This document shows positions 43,572 to 52,026 of a stretch of 64,000 bases of DNA, piece by piece. Under the pieces are notes generated by a model. That model worked only from the letters and a program-made list of their open reading frames with translations, did no database searches and had not been told where the DNA came from. This stretch comes from Micromonospora citrea (GTDB lineage Bacteria > Actinomycetota > Actinomycetes > Mycobacteriales > Micromonosporaceae). A program made the translations under genes and the position numbers. Location of the stretch: positions 4,992,501-5,056,500 of the forward strand of contig NZ_FMHZ01000002.1 of the NCBI RefSeq assembly GCF_900090315.1, read 5' to 3'. Numbering within the stretch: position 1 is the first letter of the stretch; each line of letters starts with the position of its first letter.

Positions 43572-44744
43572 GTGACCGCACCGACCGTTCCCGCGCTGCG
43601 CCCGCTGACCGTCGGGCCGCACCAGGTGTGGCCGCCGGTGGTGCTCGCGCCGATGGCGGGCATCACCAATGTCGGCTTCCGGCAGCTCTGCCGCGAGCAG
43701 GGCGGTGGCATCTACGTCTGCGAGATGATCACCACCGTCGCGCTGGTGGAGCGGAACCCGAAGACGCTGCGCATGATCGCGTTCGGCGAGAACGAGCGCC
43801 CCCGCAGCCTCCAGCTCTACGGCACCGACCCCGAGATCACCGCCGCCGCCGTGCGGATCGTGGTCGAGAAGGACCTCGCCGACCACATCGACCTCAACTT
43901 CGGCTGCCCGGTGCCCAAGGTCACCCGCAAGGGCGGCGGCTCGGCGCTGCCGTGGCGGCGCCGGCTCTTCGCCCGCCTGGTCAGGGCCGCGGTGGACGCC
44001 GCGTCGCCCGCCGGGGTGCCGGTCACGGTCAAGATGCGCAAGGGCATCGACGACGACCACCTGACGTACGTCGAGGCGGGCCTCGCCGCGCAGGACGCCG
44101 GCGTGGCGGCGGTCGCCCTGCACGGTCGTACGGCGGCGCAGCGCTACTCGGGCACGGCGGACTGGGACGCCATCGCCACCCTCAAGCAGGAGCTCGACGT
44201 GCCGGTGCTCGGCAACGGCGACATCTGGGAGGCCGACGACGCGCTGCGCATGGTGGCGCACACCGGTGTCGACGGGGTGGTGATCGGCCGGGGCTGCCTG
44301 GGCCGTCCGTGGCTCTTCGCCGACCTGGAGGCAGCCTTCAACGGGCGTCCGGAGCGCCGGCTGCCCACCCTCGGCGAGGTCGCGAAGACCATGCGCCGTC
44401 ACGCGGAGCTGCTGGTCGACCAGTTCACCGCCGGCTCCCGCACCCCTGCCCGGGGCGAGCGGGACGGCTGCACCGACTTCCGCAAGCACGTCGCCTGGTA
44501 CCTGAAGGGCTTCCCCGTCGGCAGCGAGCTGCGCCGCGAACTGGCCATGATCGAGAGCCTGGCCCAGCTCGACGACCTGCTGGGCAAGCTCGATCCGACC
44601 GAGCCGTTCCCGGTCGCCACGCTCGGCCAGCCGCGCGGCCGCACCAACTCGCCCGGCAAGGTCTTCCTGCCCGACGGCTGGCTCGCCAGCCGGGACGACG
44701 ACACCGTGCCCGAGGGCGCCGAACTGGCCGACTCGGGCGGCTGA
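43572..44744 (+). CDS. dusB: tRNA dihydrouridine synthase DusB-like
   Basis: A 390-residue FMN enzyme that reduces specific uridines in tRNA. VVLAPMAGITNVGFRQLCRE is the FMN-binding start of the TIM barrel, the catalytic Cys is in LNFGCPVPKVTRKGGGSAL, and LHGRTAAQRYSGTADWD and VLGNGDIWE bind FMN phosphate. A helical C-terminal domain is present. The GTG at 43572 has a TACACT box just before it and no ribosome binding site. A bidirectional terminator follows. Confidence 0.95.
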   Translation: MTAPTVPALRPLTVGPHQVWPPVVLAPMAGITNVGFRQLCREQGGGIYVCEMITTVALVERNPKTLRMIAFGENERPRSLQLYGTDPEITAAAVRIVVEKDLADHIDLNFGCPVPKVTRKGGGSALPWRRRLFARLVRAAVDAASPAGVPVTVKMRKGIDDDHLTYVEAGLAAQDAGVAAVALHGRTAAQRYSGTADWDAIATLKQELDVPVLGNGDIWEADDALRMVAHTGVDGVVIGRGCLGRPWLFADLEAAFNGRPERRLPTLGEVAKTMRRHAELLVDQFTAGSRTPARGERDGCTDFRKHVAWYLKGFPVGSELRRELAMIESLAQLDDLLGKLDPTEPFPVATLGQPRGRTNSPGKVFLPDGWLASRDDDTVPEGAELADSGG

Positions 44745-44790
44745 GCCGGCTCCCGCCGCACGCCCCGGCTCAGCGGCATGACTCATGACG

Positions 44791-44820
44791 AAAGGGCCGG
44801 CCCCCGAGGGCCGGCCCTTT
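44791..44820. terminator. Bidirectional terminator between dusB and the C39 protease gene
   Basis: A 12-bp perfect stem (44791-44802 with 44809-44820) has a 6-base loop and A/T-rich outer ends (AAA / TTT). It separates two converging genes and terminates both. Confidence 0.9.
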
Positions 44821-44834
44821 GCGTCGTGTTGGTG

Positions 44835-45485
44835 TCAGGCGGTGTAGCCGCGGGTGGCGATCCAGTCGGCGAGGTTGCCGGTGCTCATCCGGTAGGAGGC
44901 CTGGTTGGGGTCGGCGGAGTCGGCGATGGTGACGGTGTTGCCGTTGTCGCGGTAGCCGACGACGCTGATGTAGTGGCCGCCTTCGAAGGAGTGGGTGGTG
45001 CCGTCGGTGTCGGTGGCGGTGCCGGCGATGTTGGCGACGACGGCGTGGCCTTCGTCGATGGCGGTGACGATGTCGGTGCGCAGCTTGTCGGTCTTCTTGT
45101 CGTCGGCCTTGGCTTCGCGGATCTCGACGGACTGGTAGGCGTCCTTACCGGTTTCCTTGTTGAGGACGGGGGTGATGTCGTTGATGGAGTTGGTGCCGGC
45201 TTCGGTGGTGCCCATCAGTTTGGCCATGCCGTCGACGTCGATGTCCTTGCCCTGGACGCTGAGGGCGTTGCGGGCGGCGGCGGGGCCGCAGTAGTAGAAG
45301 TTCGGCTGGGCCTCGTAGCGCACGCCGAGTTCCCGCTCGCCGTTGTTGCGGTCCTGGCTGACGGTGGCGGGCTTGTTCTCGGTGGTGGTGGCGTGGGCGG
45401 CGGTGACGGGGCCGGCGATGGCGCCGCCGGTGAAGGCGAGGCCGGCAGCGGTCAGGGCGGTCTTACGCAGGATGTCGGTACGCAT
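44835..45485 (-). CDS. Secreted C39-like peptidase
   Basis: A 216-residue secreted protein. The signal peptide (MRTDILRKTALTAAGLAFTG and on) ends at about residue 33 in AHATT. The C39-type papain-like domain shows the catalytic Cys in FYYCGPAAARNAL, a His in GGHYISVVGYRD and an Asp in IADSADPN. No ABC transporter fusion is present, so it is a stand-alone exported C39-like protein rather than a bacteriocin-processing peptidase. Substrate is unknown. The ATG at 45485 follows AAAGGTGA. The leader is long, and the region upstream (45486-45890) has no visible gene. Confidence 0.85.
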   Translation of the reverse strand: MRTDILRKTALTAAGLAFTGGAIAGPVTAAHATTTENKPATVSQDRNNGERELGVRYEAQPNFYYCGPAAARNALSVQGKDIDVDGMAKLMGTTEAGTNSINDITPVLNKETGKDAYQSVEIREAKADDKKTDKLRTDIVTAIDEGHAVVANIAGTATDTDGTTHSFEGGHYISVVGYRDNGNTVTIADSADPNQASYRMSTGNLADWIATRGYTA

Positions 45486-45890
45486 GGTGAGGTCACCTTT
45501 CGATCGGGGGTACGTGACACGCCCGGGGGGTGGGTCGTGTCGCGAAAGGGAAGTCAGAACGGATCGCTCCGGCGGCGGGGCCTGCTCGGGCGTCCGGGGT
45601 GTCTCAACGACCCGACCCGGCCACGCATTCCACCAGCCGATCGGGCACCGCGGCGCGGGGGAGCGCCGTGGGTATGCCATGTTCAACGACCCGGGCCCGC
45701 CCACGATTCCGCGGCCCGGGTGGCGCCGACCACGGAACGTAAACGGACATAAGCTGACATCCTGGCATTCATCGGACGCCGCAAATCGGACAAAAGACCC
45801 TTATCTCGCAGGCTGCCGCCGTCGGTCGTCGGGTGAGCATGGCACCGCGAGCGCCCTGTCGAGCTGATGTCGTAAACGATTCACCAGTCC
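45486..45890 (-). other. Long untranslated region upstream of the C39-like gene
   Basis: The 405 bases before the C39-like gene contain no credible gene. A less GC-rich segment (about 45729-45800) with several T/A stretches is the likely promoter region for a leader over 200 bases long. No known riboswitch pattern could be matched by eye. Confidence 0.35.
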
Positions 45891-45899
45891 CGCCTGCCC

Positions 45900-46300
45900 G
45901 AGCCGGGCCCTGAGTCGGGGCGTGCCGAGGCCCGACCCCGGGGGGTGCCGGGGGCCAAGGTCTGGGCGTGTCGGGCCCAGTCGGGCGTGCCGGGGCCCGG
46001 AGTCTGGGCGTGCCGGAGTCTGACCCGAGGGTGCCGGGGGCCAAGGTCTGGGCGTGTCGGGGTCGGGAGTCTGGGCGTGTCGGGGCCCGAGTTGGGGGTG
46101 CCGGGGCCGGGAGTCTGGGCGTGTCGGGGCCGGGAGTCTGGGCGTGTCGGGGGCCCGAGTCGGGGGTGCCGGGGCCGGAAGTCTGGGCATGTCAGAGGCC
46201 CCAGTCGGGCGTGTCGGGGTCCGGCTGGGCGTGCCGGAGTCTGAGCCGGGGGTGTCAGAGTCTGAGCCGGGCGTGCCGGGCCCGCCGGGTGACCCGTTGG
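45900..46300. repeat. Minisatellite built on GGGCGTGTCGGGGCCNGGAGTCTG
   Basis: More than ten imperfect copies of units with GTCTGGGCGTGTCGGGG and GTGCCGGGGCC cores recur with irregular spacing of roughly 20-40 bases. The reading frames through it are repeats of Arg/Pro/Gly peptides and are not gene-like. Confidence 0.8.
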
Positions 46301-46440
46301 GCCCGCTGTTCCGGCAGGCCGGCCACCCGGCCAGCATGTTCCGGCCAGCGTCGGCAACCGCCGCCCCGACGGCGCGGCGTTCGCCGAGCAACGCGCCCAC
46401 CACGAAGGCCCCGGTCCAGGCCCCGGCCGTCGGGCCCGCC

Positions 46441-46535
46441 GTTCCGCCCGTCCGTTCGCCGCGCCCCGTTCGCCGTTCCGCCCGTCCGTTCGCCGCGCCC
46501 CGTTCGCCGTTCCGCCCGTCCGCCGTCCGATTCGA
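46441..46535. repeat. 34-bp tandem repeat
   Basis: GTTCCGCCCGTCCGTTCGCC-type units begin at 46441, 46475 and 46509 (last partial). The period is 34 bases. It is part of the same gene-free stretch of 1,249 bases. Confidence 0.85.
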
Positions 46536-46580
46536 GACGGGCGGGCATCCCTGAATCGTCTACGACATCAGCTCGACAGC

Positions 46581-46767
46581 GGTGCGGGGAGGTGTGGGTG
46601 TCAGGCGGGCCGGGTGGGTGCGGAGGCGTCCTCATCGGTTCGGCAGGGGTGCGGGGAGGTGTGGGTGTCAGGCGGGCCGGGTGGGTGCGGAGGCGTCCTC
46701 ATCGGTTCGGCAGGGGTGCGGGGAGGTGTGGGTGTCAGGCGGGCCGGGTGGGTGCGGAGGCGTCCTC
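46581..46767. repeat. 67-bp tandem copies of the 3' end of the hexosaminidase gene
   Basis: Units start at 46581, 46648 and 46715 with a 67-base period and near-perfect identity. Each has the last codons (EDASAPTRPA) and stop codon of the GH20 gene on the minus strand, at 46601, 46668 and 46735. The copy at 46715 belongs to the gene; the other two are downstream. Because 67 is not a multiple of three, each copy is in a different frame. Confidence 0.9.
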
Positions 46768-48555
46768 GGGGCCGGGCTGGCGCAGGACAGCTGTGGGCGC
46801 CGGTGCTTCCGGCTGGGTGGGGACTGCCGGGTGAGGTCGGGTGGGAGCCGGCGGTTCCGGCCGGGTGGGGATCGCCGTCTCCGGCGTGCTGGAAGCCGGT
46901 GCCTCCGTCGGCCACGGGATCTCCGGCGAGCGGTGGAAGGCGATGCCGGCGGCCGACCAGCGCGGACCGTGCCCGGCGAGCCGGTCGCGGAACCCGGCCC
47001 AGTCGTGCGTCGTCCGCGGCGACCAGCCCAGCTCGGCGATCGCGGGCAGCCGCGGGAAGAGCATGAACTCGACCTCGGCCCGGGACGTGACGGACTCGGT
47101 CCACAGCGGCGCCTCCACCCCGAGCACCGCCTCGGCCGGGACGTCTGCCACGTGGGCGCCGGGGTCCCAGTCGTACGACCGCCGGAGGTCGATCAGGCCC
47201 GCCCAGTCGTGCCCGATGGGGGTGTCGGCGGCGTACTTCATGTCGAGGTAGGCGTGGTTTCCGGGGGAGAGGATCACCCGCGCGCCCCGGCGGACTGCGT
47301 CGGCGGTGACCGGGTCCTCGCCCGCCGTCCCCCACCACTGGAGCACCCGCCCCTCGGCGTGCCGGACGGGCGCGATCTGGTGCCAGCCGACCACCGTCTT
47401 GCCGGTGCCGGCGACGATCCGCTGGACCCGCTCGACGAAGGCGGCGTAGGCGTCGGGGAGCACCTTGAACGCCTCATCGCCCCCGATGTGCAGCCAGGGC
47501 CCGGGGGTGAGCTCGGCGATCTCGCCGAGCACGTCGGCGACGAACTCGTACGTCCGCTCGCTGGCCGGGTCGACGTAGCTGAAGCCGACCTCGGTGCCGG
47601 TGTACGGCGGCGGTGCGACCCGGTCCGGCGCGAGCTCACCGTACGCGGTCAGCGCCGCGTGGGTGTGCCCCGGCAGGTCGATCTCCGGCACCACGGTGAT
47701 GTGCCGCTGGGCCGCGTAGGCCACGATCCGGCGGTAGTCGTCGCGCGTGTAGTGCCCGCCGGGGCCGTCGCCCACCTCGGTCGCCCCGCCGACGGTGGCC
47801 AGCCGGGGCCAGGAGTCGACCGCGATCCGCCAGCCCTGGTCGTCGGTGAGGTGCAGGTGCAGGTGGTTGAGCTTGTAGCGGGCCAGGTGGTCGATCACCC
47901 GGAGCACGTCCGACACGCCGAAGAAGTGCCGGGCCACGTCGAGCATCGCGCCCCGGTAGGGGAACCGGGGTCGGTCGATGATCGAGCCGCCGGACAGCGT
48001 CCAGCGCTCGACGACCGGCGTCCGGCTCTCGATCGCCGCCGGCAGGAGTTGCCGCAGCGTCTGCACGCCGAGGAAGAGGCCGGCCGGGGTGGCGGCCCGG
48101 AGGCGCACCCCGTCGGGCGTCACGTCGAGCCGGTAGCCCTCCGCGCCGAGGTCGCCGGCGTCGACCAGCTCCAGGGCGATGCCGCCGGCGGGCTCCGGCC
48201 GGGCGGCGTCGGCGACCGGCAGCGGGTAGCCGGTGGCGGGCCGGAGCAGGGCGGCGAGCTGCTCGCCCACGTTCCGGGCGGCGTCGTCGCCGCTCACCTG
48301 GACGACCGACTCGGCGGTGAGGACGAAGTCGGCGGCCGGGTCCGGCGCGACCAGTTCCGGGGCGGGCACCACGTCGCCGAGCCGGACCGGGGTCGGCGGG
48401 GCGAGCAGGTCTCCGGCGGTGCGGGCCGCCGCCCGGGCCAGCTCGGCGGCGGCGGGCGCGTGGGTCGCCAGGTCGGCGTGGCCGGGCAGCCGGTCGTCCG
48501 GCCTGACGGCGGACGGGCCGAGGGGTTCCGGGACGGCGGTGGGAACGGTTGCCAC
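46735..48555 (-). CDS. Beta-N-acetylhexosaminidase (GH20)
   Basis: A 606-residue family 20 glycoside hydrolase that removes terminal GlcNAc or GalNAc. The N-terminal GH20b domain includes AEGYRLDVTPDGVRLRAATP. The catalytic domain has FPYRGAMLDVARHFF, LNHLHLHLTDDQGWRI and the catalytic pair HIGGDE. The expected substrate-assisted mechanism uses the acetamido group of the sugar. No signal peptide is evident, so it is probably cytoplasmic. The C-terminal 60 residues are a Pro/Thr-rich linker with the repeated end. A LacI-type palindrome upstream (48667-48680) may regulate it. Confidence 0.92.
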   Translation of the reverse strand: MATVPTAVPEPLGPSAVRPDDRLPGHADLATHAPAAAELARAAARTAGDLLAPPTPVRLGDVVPAPELVAPDPAADFVLTAESVVQVSGDDAARNVGEQLAALLRPATGYPLPVADAARPEPAGGIALELVDAGDLGAEGYRLDVTPDGVRLRAATPAGLFLGVQTLRQLLPAAIESRTPVVERWTLSGGSIIDRPRFPYRGAMLDVARHFFGVSDVLRVIDHLARYKLNHLHLHLTDDQGWRIAVDSWPRLATVGGATEVGDGPGGHYTRDDYRRIVAYAAQRHITVVPEIDLPGHTHAALTAYGELAPDRVAPPPYTGTEVGFSYVDPASERTYEFVADVLGEIAELTPGPWLHIGGDEAFKVLPDAYAAFVERVQRIVAGTGKTVVGWHQIAPVRHAEGRVLQWWGTAGEDPVTADAVRRGARVILSPGNHAYLDMKYAADTPIGHDWAGLIDLRRSYDWDPGAHVADVPAEAVLGVEAPLWTESVTSRAEVEFMLFPRLPAIAELGWSPRTTHDWAGFRDRLAGHGPRWSAAGIAFHRSPEIPWPTEAPASSTPETAIPTRPEPPAPTRPHPAVPTQPEAPAPTAVLRQPGPEDASAPTRPA

Positions 48556-48666
48556 GGTGACGGCTCCGAGGGGGTGTATTTGCGGCTGTTATGGCAAAGG
48601 TGAAGTTCACCGAAACGCGTGCCGTCAAGAGTACGGGGGAGGGCCGGAATTGCGTGATCGTGCTCG

Positions 48667-48680
48667 TGGAAGCGTTCCCA
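48667..48680 (-). promoter_or_regulatory. Possible LacI-family operator upstream of the GH20 gene
   Basis: TGGAAGCGTTCCCA is a near-palindrome around GGAAGCGTTCC, the shape bound by LacI/CebR-type sugar repressors. It lies about 112 bases before the GH20 start in the 316-base gap shared with ppdK. Nothing else is seen there except this site and a TTGACG hexamer (48624-48629, minus strand) downstream of it. Confidence 0.35.
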
Positions 48681-48871
48681 AAAACCCGTACGAACGCGGA
48701 TAGTCGTGATGGCTGTGCCTATTGTCACCGAACGCTCCCAGGCCACGCGATGTTCGCTTAGCCTTCGCCCACCAGCCGGCATGGCATCGGGATTACCGGT
48801 GGTCCGCCCCGGGGTATGGGAGCAACTGAACCTTCGTTAAGTGTCTTACCGGCGCGCGTGGGAGGCTTCTG

Positions 48872-51580
48872 GTGGCAGCGCAAGAGACGGCGGCAGACAA
48901 GTACGTCTACGACTTCGCCGAGGGCAACAAGGACCTGAAGGACCTGCTCGGCGGCAAGGGGGCCAACCTGGCCGAGATGACAAACCTCGGCCTGCCGGTG
49001 CCCCCGGGCTTCACCATCACCACCGAGGCCTGCAAGGCGTACCTGGCCACCGGCGAGGAGCCGGAGGGGCTCGCCGAGCAGATCGCCGCCCACCTCGCCT
49101 CGCTGGAGCAGGCGATGGGCAAGCGCCTCGGTGACCCGCAGGACCCGCTGCTCGTCTCCGTCCGCTCCGGGGCCAGGTTCTCCATGCCCGGCATGATGGA
49201 GACCGTCCTCAACGTCGGGCTCAACGACCGCAGCGTGGTCGGGCTGAGCGCCCAGGCGGGCGGCAACGACAGGTTCGCCTGGGACTCCTACCGCCGCCTG
49301 ATCCAGATGTTCGGCAAGACCGTCTGCGAGGTGCCGGGCGAGGAGTTCGAGCACGCGCTCGACGAGGCCAAGCGCGCCAAGGGCACGACGAACGACCTGG
49401 ACCTGGACGCGGACGACCTGCGCGGGCTGGTCGACGAGTACAAGAAGATCTTCCTCAAGCACACCGGCCGGGACTTCCCACAGGAGCCGCGGGAGCAGCT
49501 CGACCTCGCCATCCGCGCGGTCTTCGAGTCGTGGAACGCCGAGCGCGCGGTGCTCTACCGTCGCCAGGAGCGGATCCCGGCCGACCTCGGCACCGCGGTC
49601 AACGTGGTGTCGATGGTCTTCGGCAACCTCGGCCCCGACTCCGGCACCGGCGTCGCGTTCACCCGCGACCCCGCCAGCGGCGCGCAGGGCATCTACGGCG
49701 ACTACCTGGCCAACGCGCAGGGCGAGGACGTCGTCGCCGGCATCCGCAACACCGTGCCGTTGCAGGAGCTGGAGCGGCTGGACAAGAAGTCCTACGACGA
49801 ACTGCTCGGCATCATGGCCCGGTTGGAGGGCCACTACAAGGACCTCTGCGACATCGAGTTCACCATCGAGCGCGGCAAGCTCTGGATGCTCCAGACGCGG
49901 GTCGGCAAGCGCACCGCGGCGGCGGCGTTCGTCATCGCCGGTCAGCTCGTCGACGAAGGGCTGATCGACCTCGACGAGGCGCTGCACCGCGTCAACGGCG
50001 CCCAGCTCGCCCAGCTGATGTTCCCGCGCTTCCAGCTCGACCACGAGTTCCAGCCGGTCGCCAAGGGCATCGGCGCGTCCCCGGGGGCGGCGGTGGGCAA
50101 GGTGGTCTTCACCTCCGCCCGCGCCGTCGAGCTGGCCGCCGAGGGGGAGTCGGTGATCCTGGTCCGCCGGGAGACCAACCCCGACGACCTGAACGGCATG
50201 ATCGCGGCCCAGGGCATCCTCACCTCCCGCGGCGGCAAGACCAGCCACGCCGCCGTGGTGGCCCGGGGGATGGGCAAGACCTGCGTCTCCGGCGCCGACG
50301 AGCTGGACATCGACATCCCGCAGCGGCGGTTCACCGTCGCCGGGCAGACGGTCACCGAGGGCGACGTCGTCAGCATCGACGGCACCACCGGCAAGGTCTA
50401 CCTCGGCGAGGTGCCGGTCATGCCCTCCGAGGTGGTGCAGTACTTCGAGGGCGAACTCGACCCCGAGCAGGCCGACGACGTGCTGGTCAGGGCCGTACAC
50501 CGGATCATGTCGCACGCCGACGCCAAGCGGCGGCTGGCCGTGCGGACGAACGCCGACACCGGCGCGGACGCCGCCCGGGCCCGGCGCTTCGGCGCGGAGG
50601 GCATCGGGCTCTGCCGCACCGAGCACATGTTCCTCGGCGACCGGCGCGAGCTGGTCGAGAAGCTGATCCTGGCCCGCGACGACGCGGAGCGGCAGGCCGC
50701 GCTGGCGGCGCTGCTGCCGTTGCAGCGGGCCGACTTCATCGAGATCTTCCGGGAGATGGACGGGCAGCCGGTCACCGTCCGGCTGATCGACCCGCCGCTG
50801 CACGAGTTCCTGCCCCCGCTGGAGCAGCTCGCGGTCAACGTGGCGGTCGCCCAGGAGCGCGGCGAGGACGTGGCCCAGGAGGAGGCGCTGCTCGCCGCCG
50901 TCCGCCGGATGCACGAGCAGAACCCGATGCTGGGGCTGCGCGGCGTACGCCTCGGCCTGGTCATCCCCGGCCTGTTCGCGATGCAGGTCCGCGCGATCGT
51001 CGAGGCTGCGGTCGAGTGCGCCCGGGACGGCCGCACGCCGCGTCCGGAGATCATGGTGCCGCTGGTCGGGGCGGTGCAGGAGCTGGAGACGGTACGGGCC
51101 GAGGCGGAGCGGATCATCGCCGAGGTGACCCGGGAGCAGCCGGTCGAGGTGCTGATCGGCACGATGATCGAGGTGCCCCGGGCGGCGCTGACCGCCGGCC
51201 AGATCGCCGAGGCGGCACAGTTCTTCTCCTTCGGCACCAACGACCTGACCCAGATGGGCTGGGGATTCTCCCGCGACGACGTCGAGGGCGCGTTCTTCTG
51301 GCGCTACCTGGAGCTGGGCATCTTCGGCATCTCGCCGTTCGAGTCCATCGACCGGGACGGCGTGGGCCGGCTCGTCCGGATCGCCGCGGAGGAGGGCCGG
51401 GCCGCCCGGCCGGAGCTGAAGCTCGGCGTCTGCGGCGAGCACGGCGGCGACCCGGACTCGGTGCACTTCTTCCACGAGGTGGGGCTGGACTACGTCTCCT
51501 GCTCGCCCTTCCGGGTGCCCGTCGCCCGGCTGGAGGCCGGCCGCGCCGCGGTGGAGACGGACGGCTCCGACAGCCGCTGA
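48872..51580 (+). CDS. ppdK: Pyruvate, phosphate dikinase
   Basis: A 902-residue enzyme that interconverts pyruvate, ATP and phosphate with phosphoenolpyruvate, AMP and pyrophosphate. The ATP-grasp domain begins LLGGKGANLAEMTNLGLPVP; SVRSGARFSMPGMMETVLN is conserved. The phosphohistidine is H459 in GGKTSHAAVVARGMGKTCV. The PEP/pyruvate barrel carries the general acid Cys854 in LGVCGEHGGDP, and GFCRTEH-like GLCRTEHMF is present. The GTG at 48872 follows GGGAGGC. A terminator follows, so it is transcribed alone. The gene supports gluconeogenic or glycolytic PEP balance. Confidence 0.96.
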   Translation: MAAQETAADKYVYDFAEGNKDLKDLLGGKGANLAEMTNLGLPVPPGFTITTEACKAYLATGEEPEGLAEQIAAHLASLEQAMGKRLGDPQDPLLVSVRSGARFSMPGMMETVLNVGLNDRSVVGLSAQAGGNDRFAWDSYRRLIQMFGKTVCEVPGEEFEHALDEAKRAKGTTNDLDLDADDLRGLVDEYKKIFLKHTGRDFPQEPREQLDLAIRAVFESWNAERAVLYRRQERIPADLGTAVNVVSMVFGNLGPDSGTGVAFTRDPASGAQGIYGDYLANAQGEDVVAGIRNTVPLQELERLDKKSYDELLGIMARLEGHYKDLCDIEFTIERGKLWMLQTRVGKRTAAAAFVIAGQLVDEGLIDLDEALHRVNGAQLAQLMFPRFQLDHEFQPVAKGIGASPGAAVGKVVFTSARAVELAAEGESVILVRRETNPDDLNGMIAAQGILTSRGGKTSHAAVVARGMGKTCVSGADELDIDIPQRRFTVAGQTVTEGDVVSIDGTTGKVYLGEVPVMPSEVVQYFEGELDPEQADDVLVRAVHRIMSHADAKRRLAVRTNADTGADAARARRFGAEGIGLCRTEHMFLGDRRELVEKLILARDDAERQAALAALLPLQRADFIEIFREMDGQPVTVRLIDPPLHEFLPPLEQLAVNVAVAQERGEDVAQEEALLAAVRRMHEQNPMLGLRGVRLGLVIPGLFAMQVRAIVEAAVECARDGRTPRPEIMVPLVGAVQELETVRAEAERIIAEVTREQPVEVLIGTMIEVPRAALTAGQIAEAAQFFSFGTNDLTQMGWGFSRDDVEGAFFWRYLELGIFGISPFESIDRDGVGRLVRIAAEEGRAARPELKLGVCGEHGGDPDSVHFFHEVGLDYVSCSPFRVPVARLEAGRAAVETDGSDSR

Positions 51581-51600
51581 GCCCGGACGAGTACGGCCAG

Positions 51601-51635
51601 TCGGTGGCGGACCCGGGGCGCGGGTCCGCCACCGA
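51601..51635 (+). terminator. Terminator after ppdK
   Basis: A 14-bp perfect stem (51601-51614 with 51622-51635) with a 7-base loop begins 20 bases after the ppdK stop. Confidence 0.85.
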
Positions 51636-51656
51636 GCCGTCCGGGCCACCCGGGCG

Positions 51657-51662
51657 TAACCT
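51657..51662 (+). promoter_or_regulatory. -10 box (TAACCT) of the VOC gene
   Basis: TAACCT ends 7 bases before the ATG at 51670. No ribosome binding site is seen, so the transcript is probably leaderless. Confidence 0.5.
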
Positions 51663-51669
51663 GATCGAC

Positions 51670-52026
51670 ATGAGCAGCGTCTGGGAGAGCCTGACCGTCG
51701 ACGCCCGGGACCCGGCCCGGCTCGCCCGCTGGTGGGCCGAGGCACTGGGCTACCAGGTGGTGACCGAGGAGCCGGACGGGGCGGTGGAGATCCGCCGGTC
51801 CGCCGACCGGCTCCCGGGCCTCACCTTCGTGCCCGTCGGCGACGACAAGGAGACCAAGAACCGGCTGCACATCGACCTGCGCCCCGACGACCAGGAGGCC
51901 GAGGTCGAGCGGTTGGTCGACATGGGCGCCCGGCACGTCGACATCGGCCAGGGTGACGTCGAGTGGACCGTGCTCGCCGACCCGGAGGGCAACGAGTTCT
52001 GCGTGCTGCGGCAGCGTGGGGACTGA
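51670..52026 (+). CDS. VOC family protein (glyoxalase-like)
   Basis: A 118-residue vicinal-oxygen-chelate protein of the glyoxalase/bleomycin-resistance type. [20 protein letters not shown] is the first beta-alpha unit, [11 protein letters not shown] and [13 protein letters not shown] the second. The latter is a typical metal-binding end. It is probably a dimeric small-molecule enzyme; substrate unknown. It overlaps dgt by 11 bases, so both are likely in one transcript. Confidence 0.88.
   Translation: MSSVWESLTVDARDPARLARWWAEALGYQVVTEEPDGAVEIRRSADRLPGLTFVPVGDDKETKNRLHIDLRPDDQEAEVERLVDMGARHVDIGQGDVEWTVLADPEGNEFCVLRQRGD

Noticed and set aside
45486..45890. Cyclic di-AMP (ydaO-type) riboswitch before the secreted protease
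   Set aside because: Considered because such switches control wall hydrolases in actinobacteria, but the conserved core could not be matched by eye.
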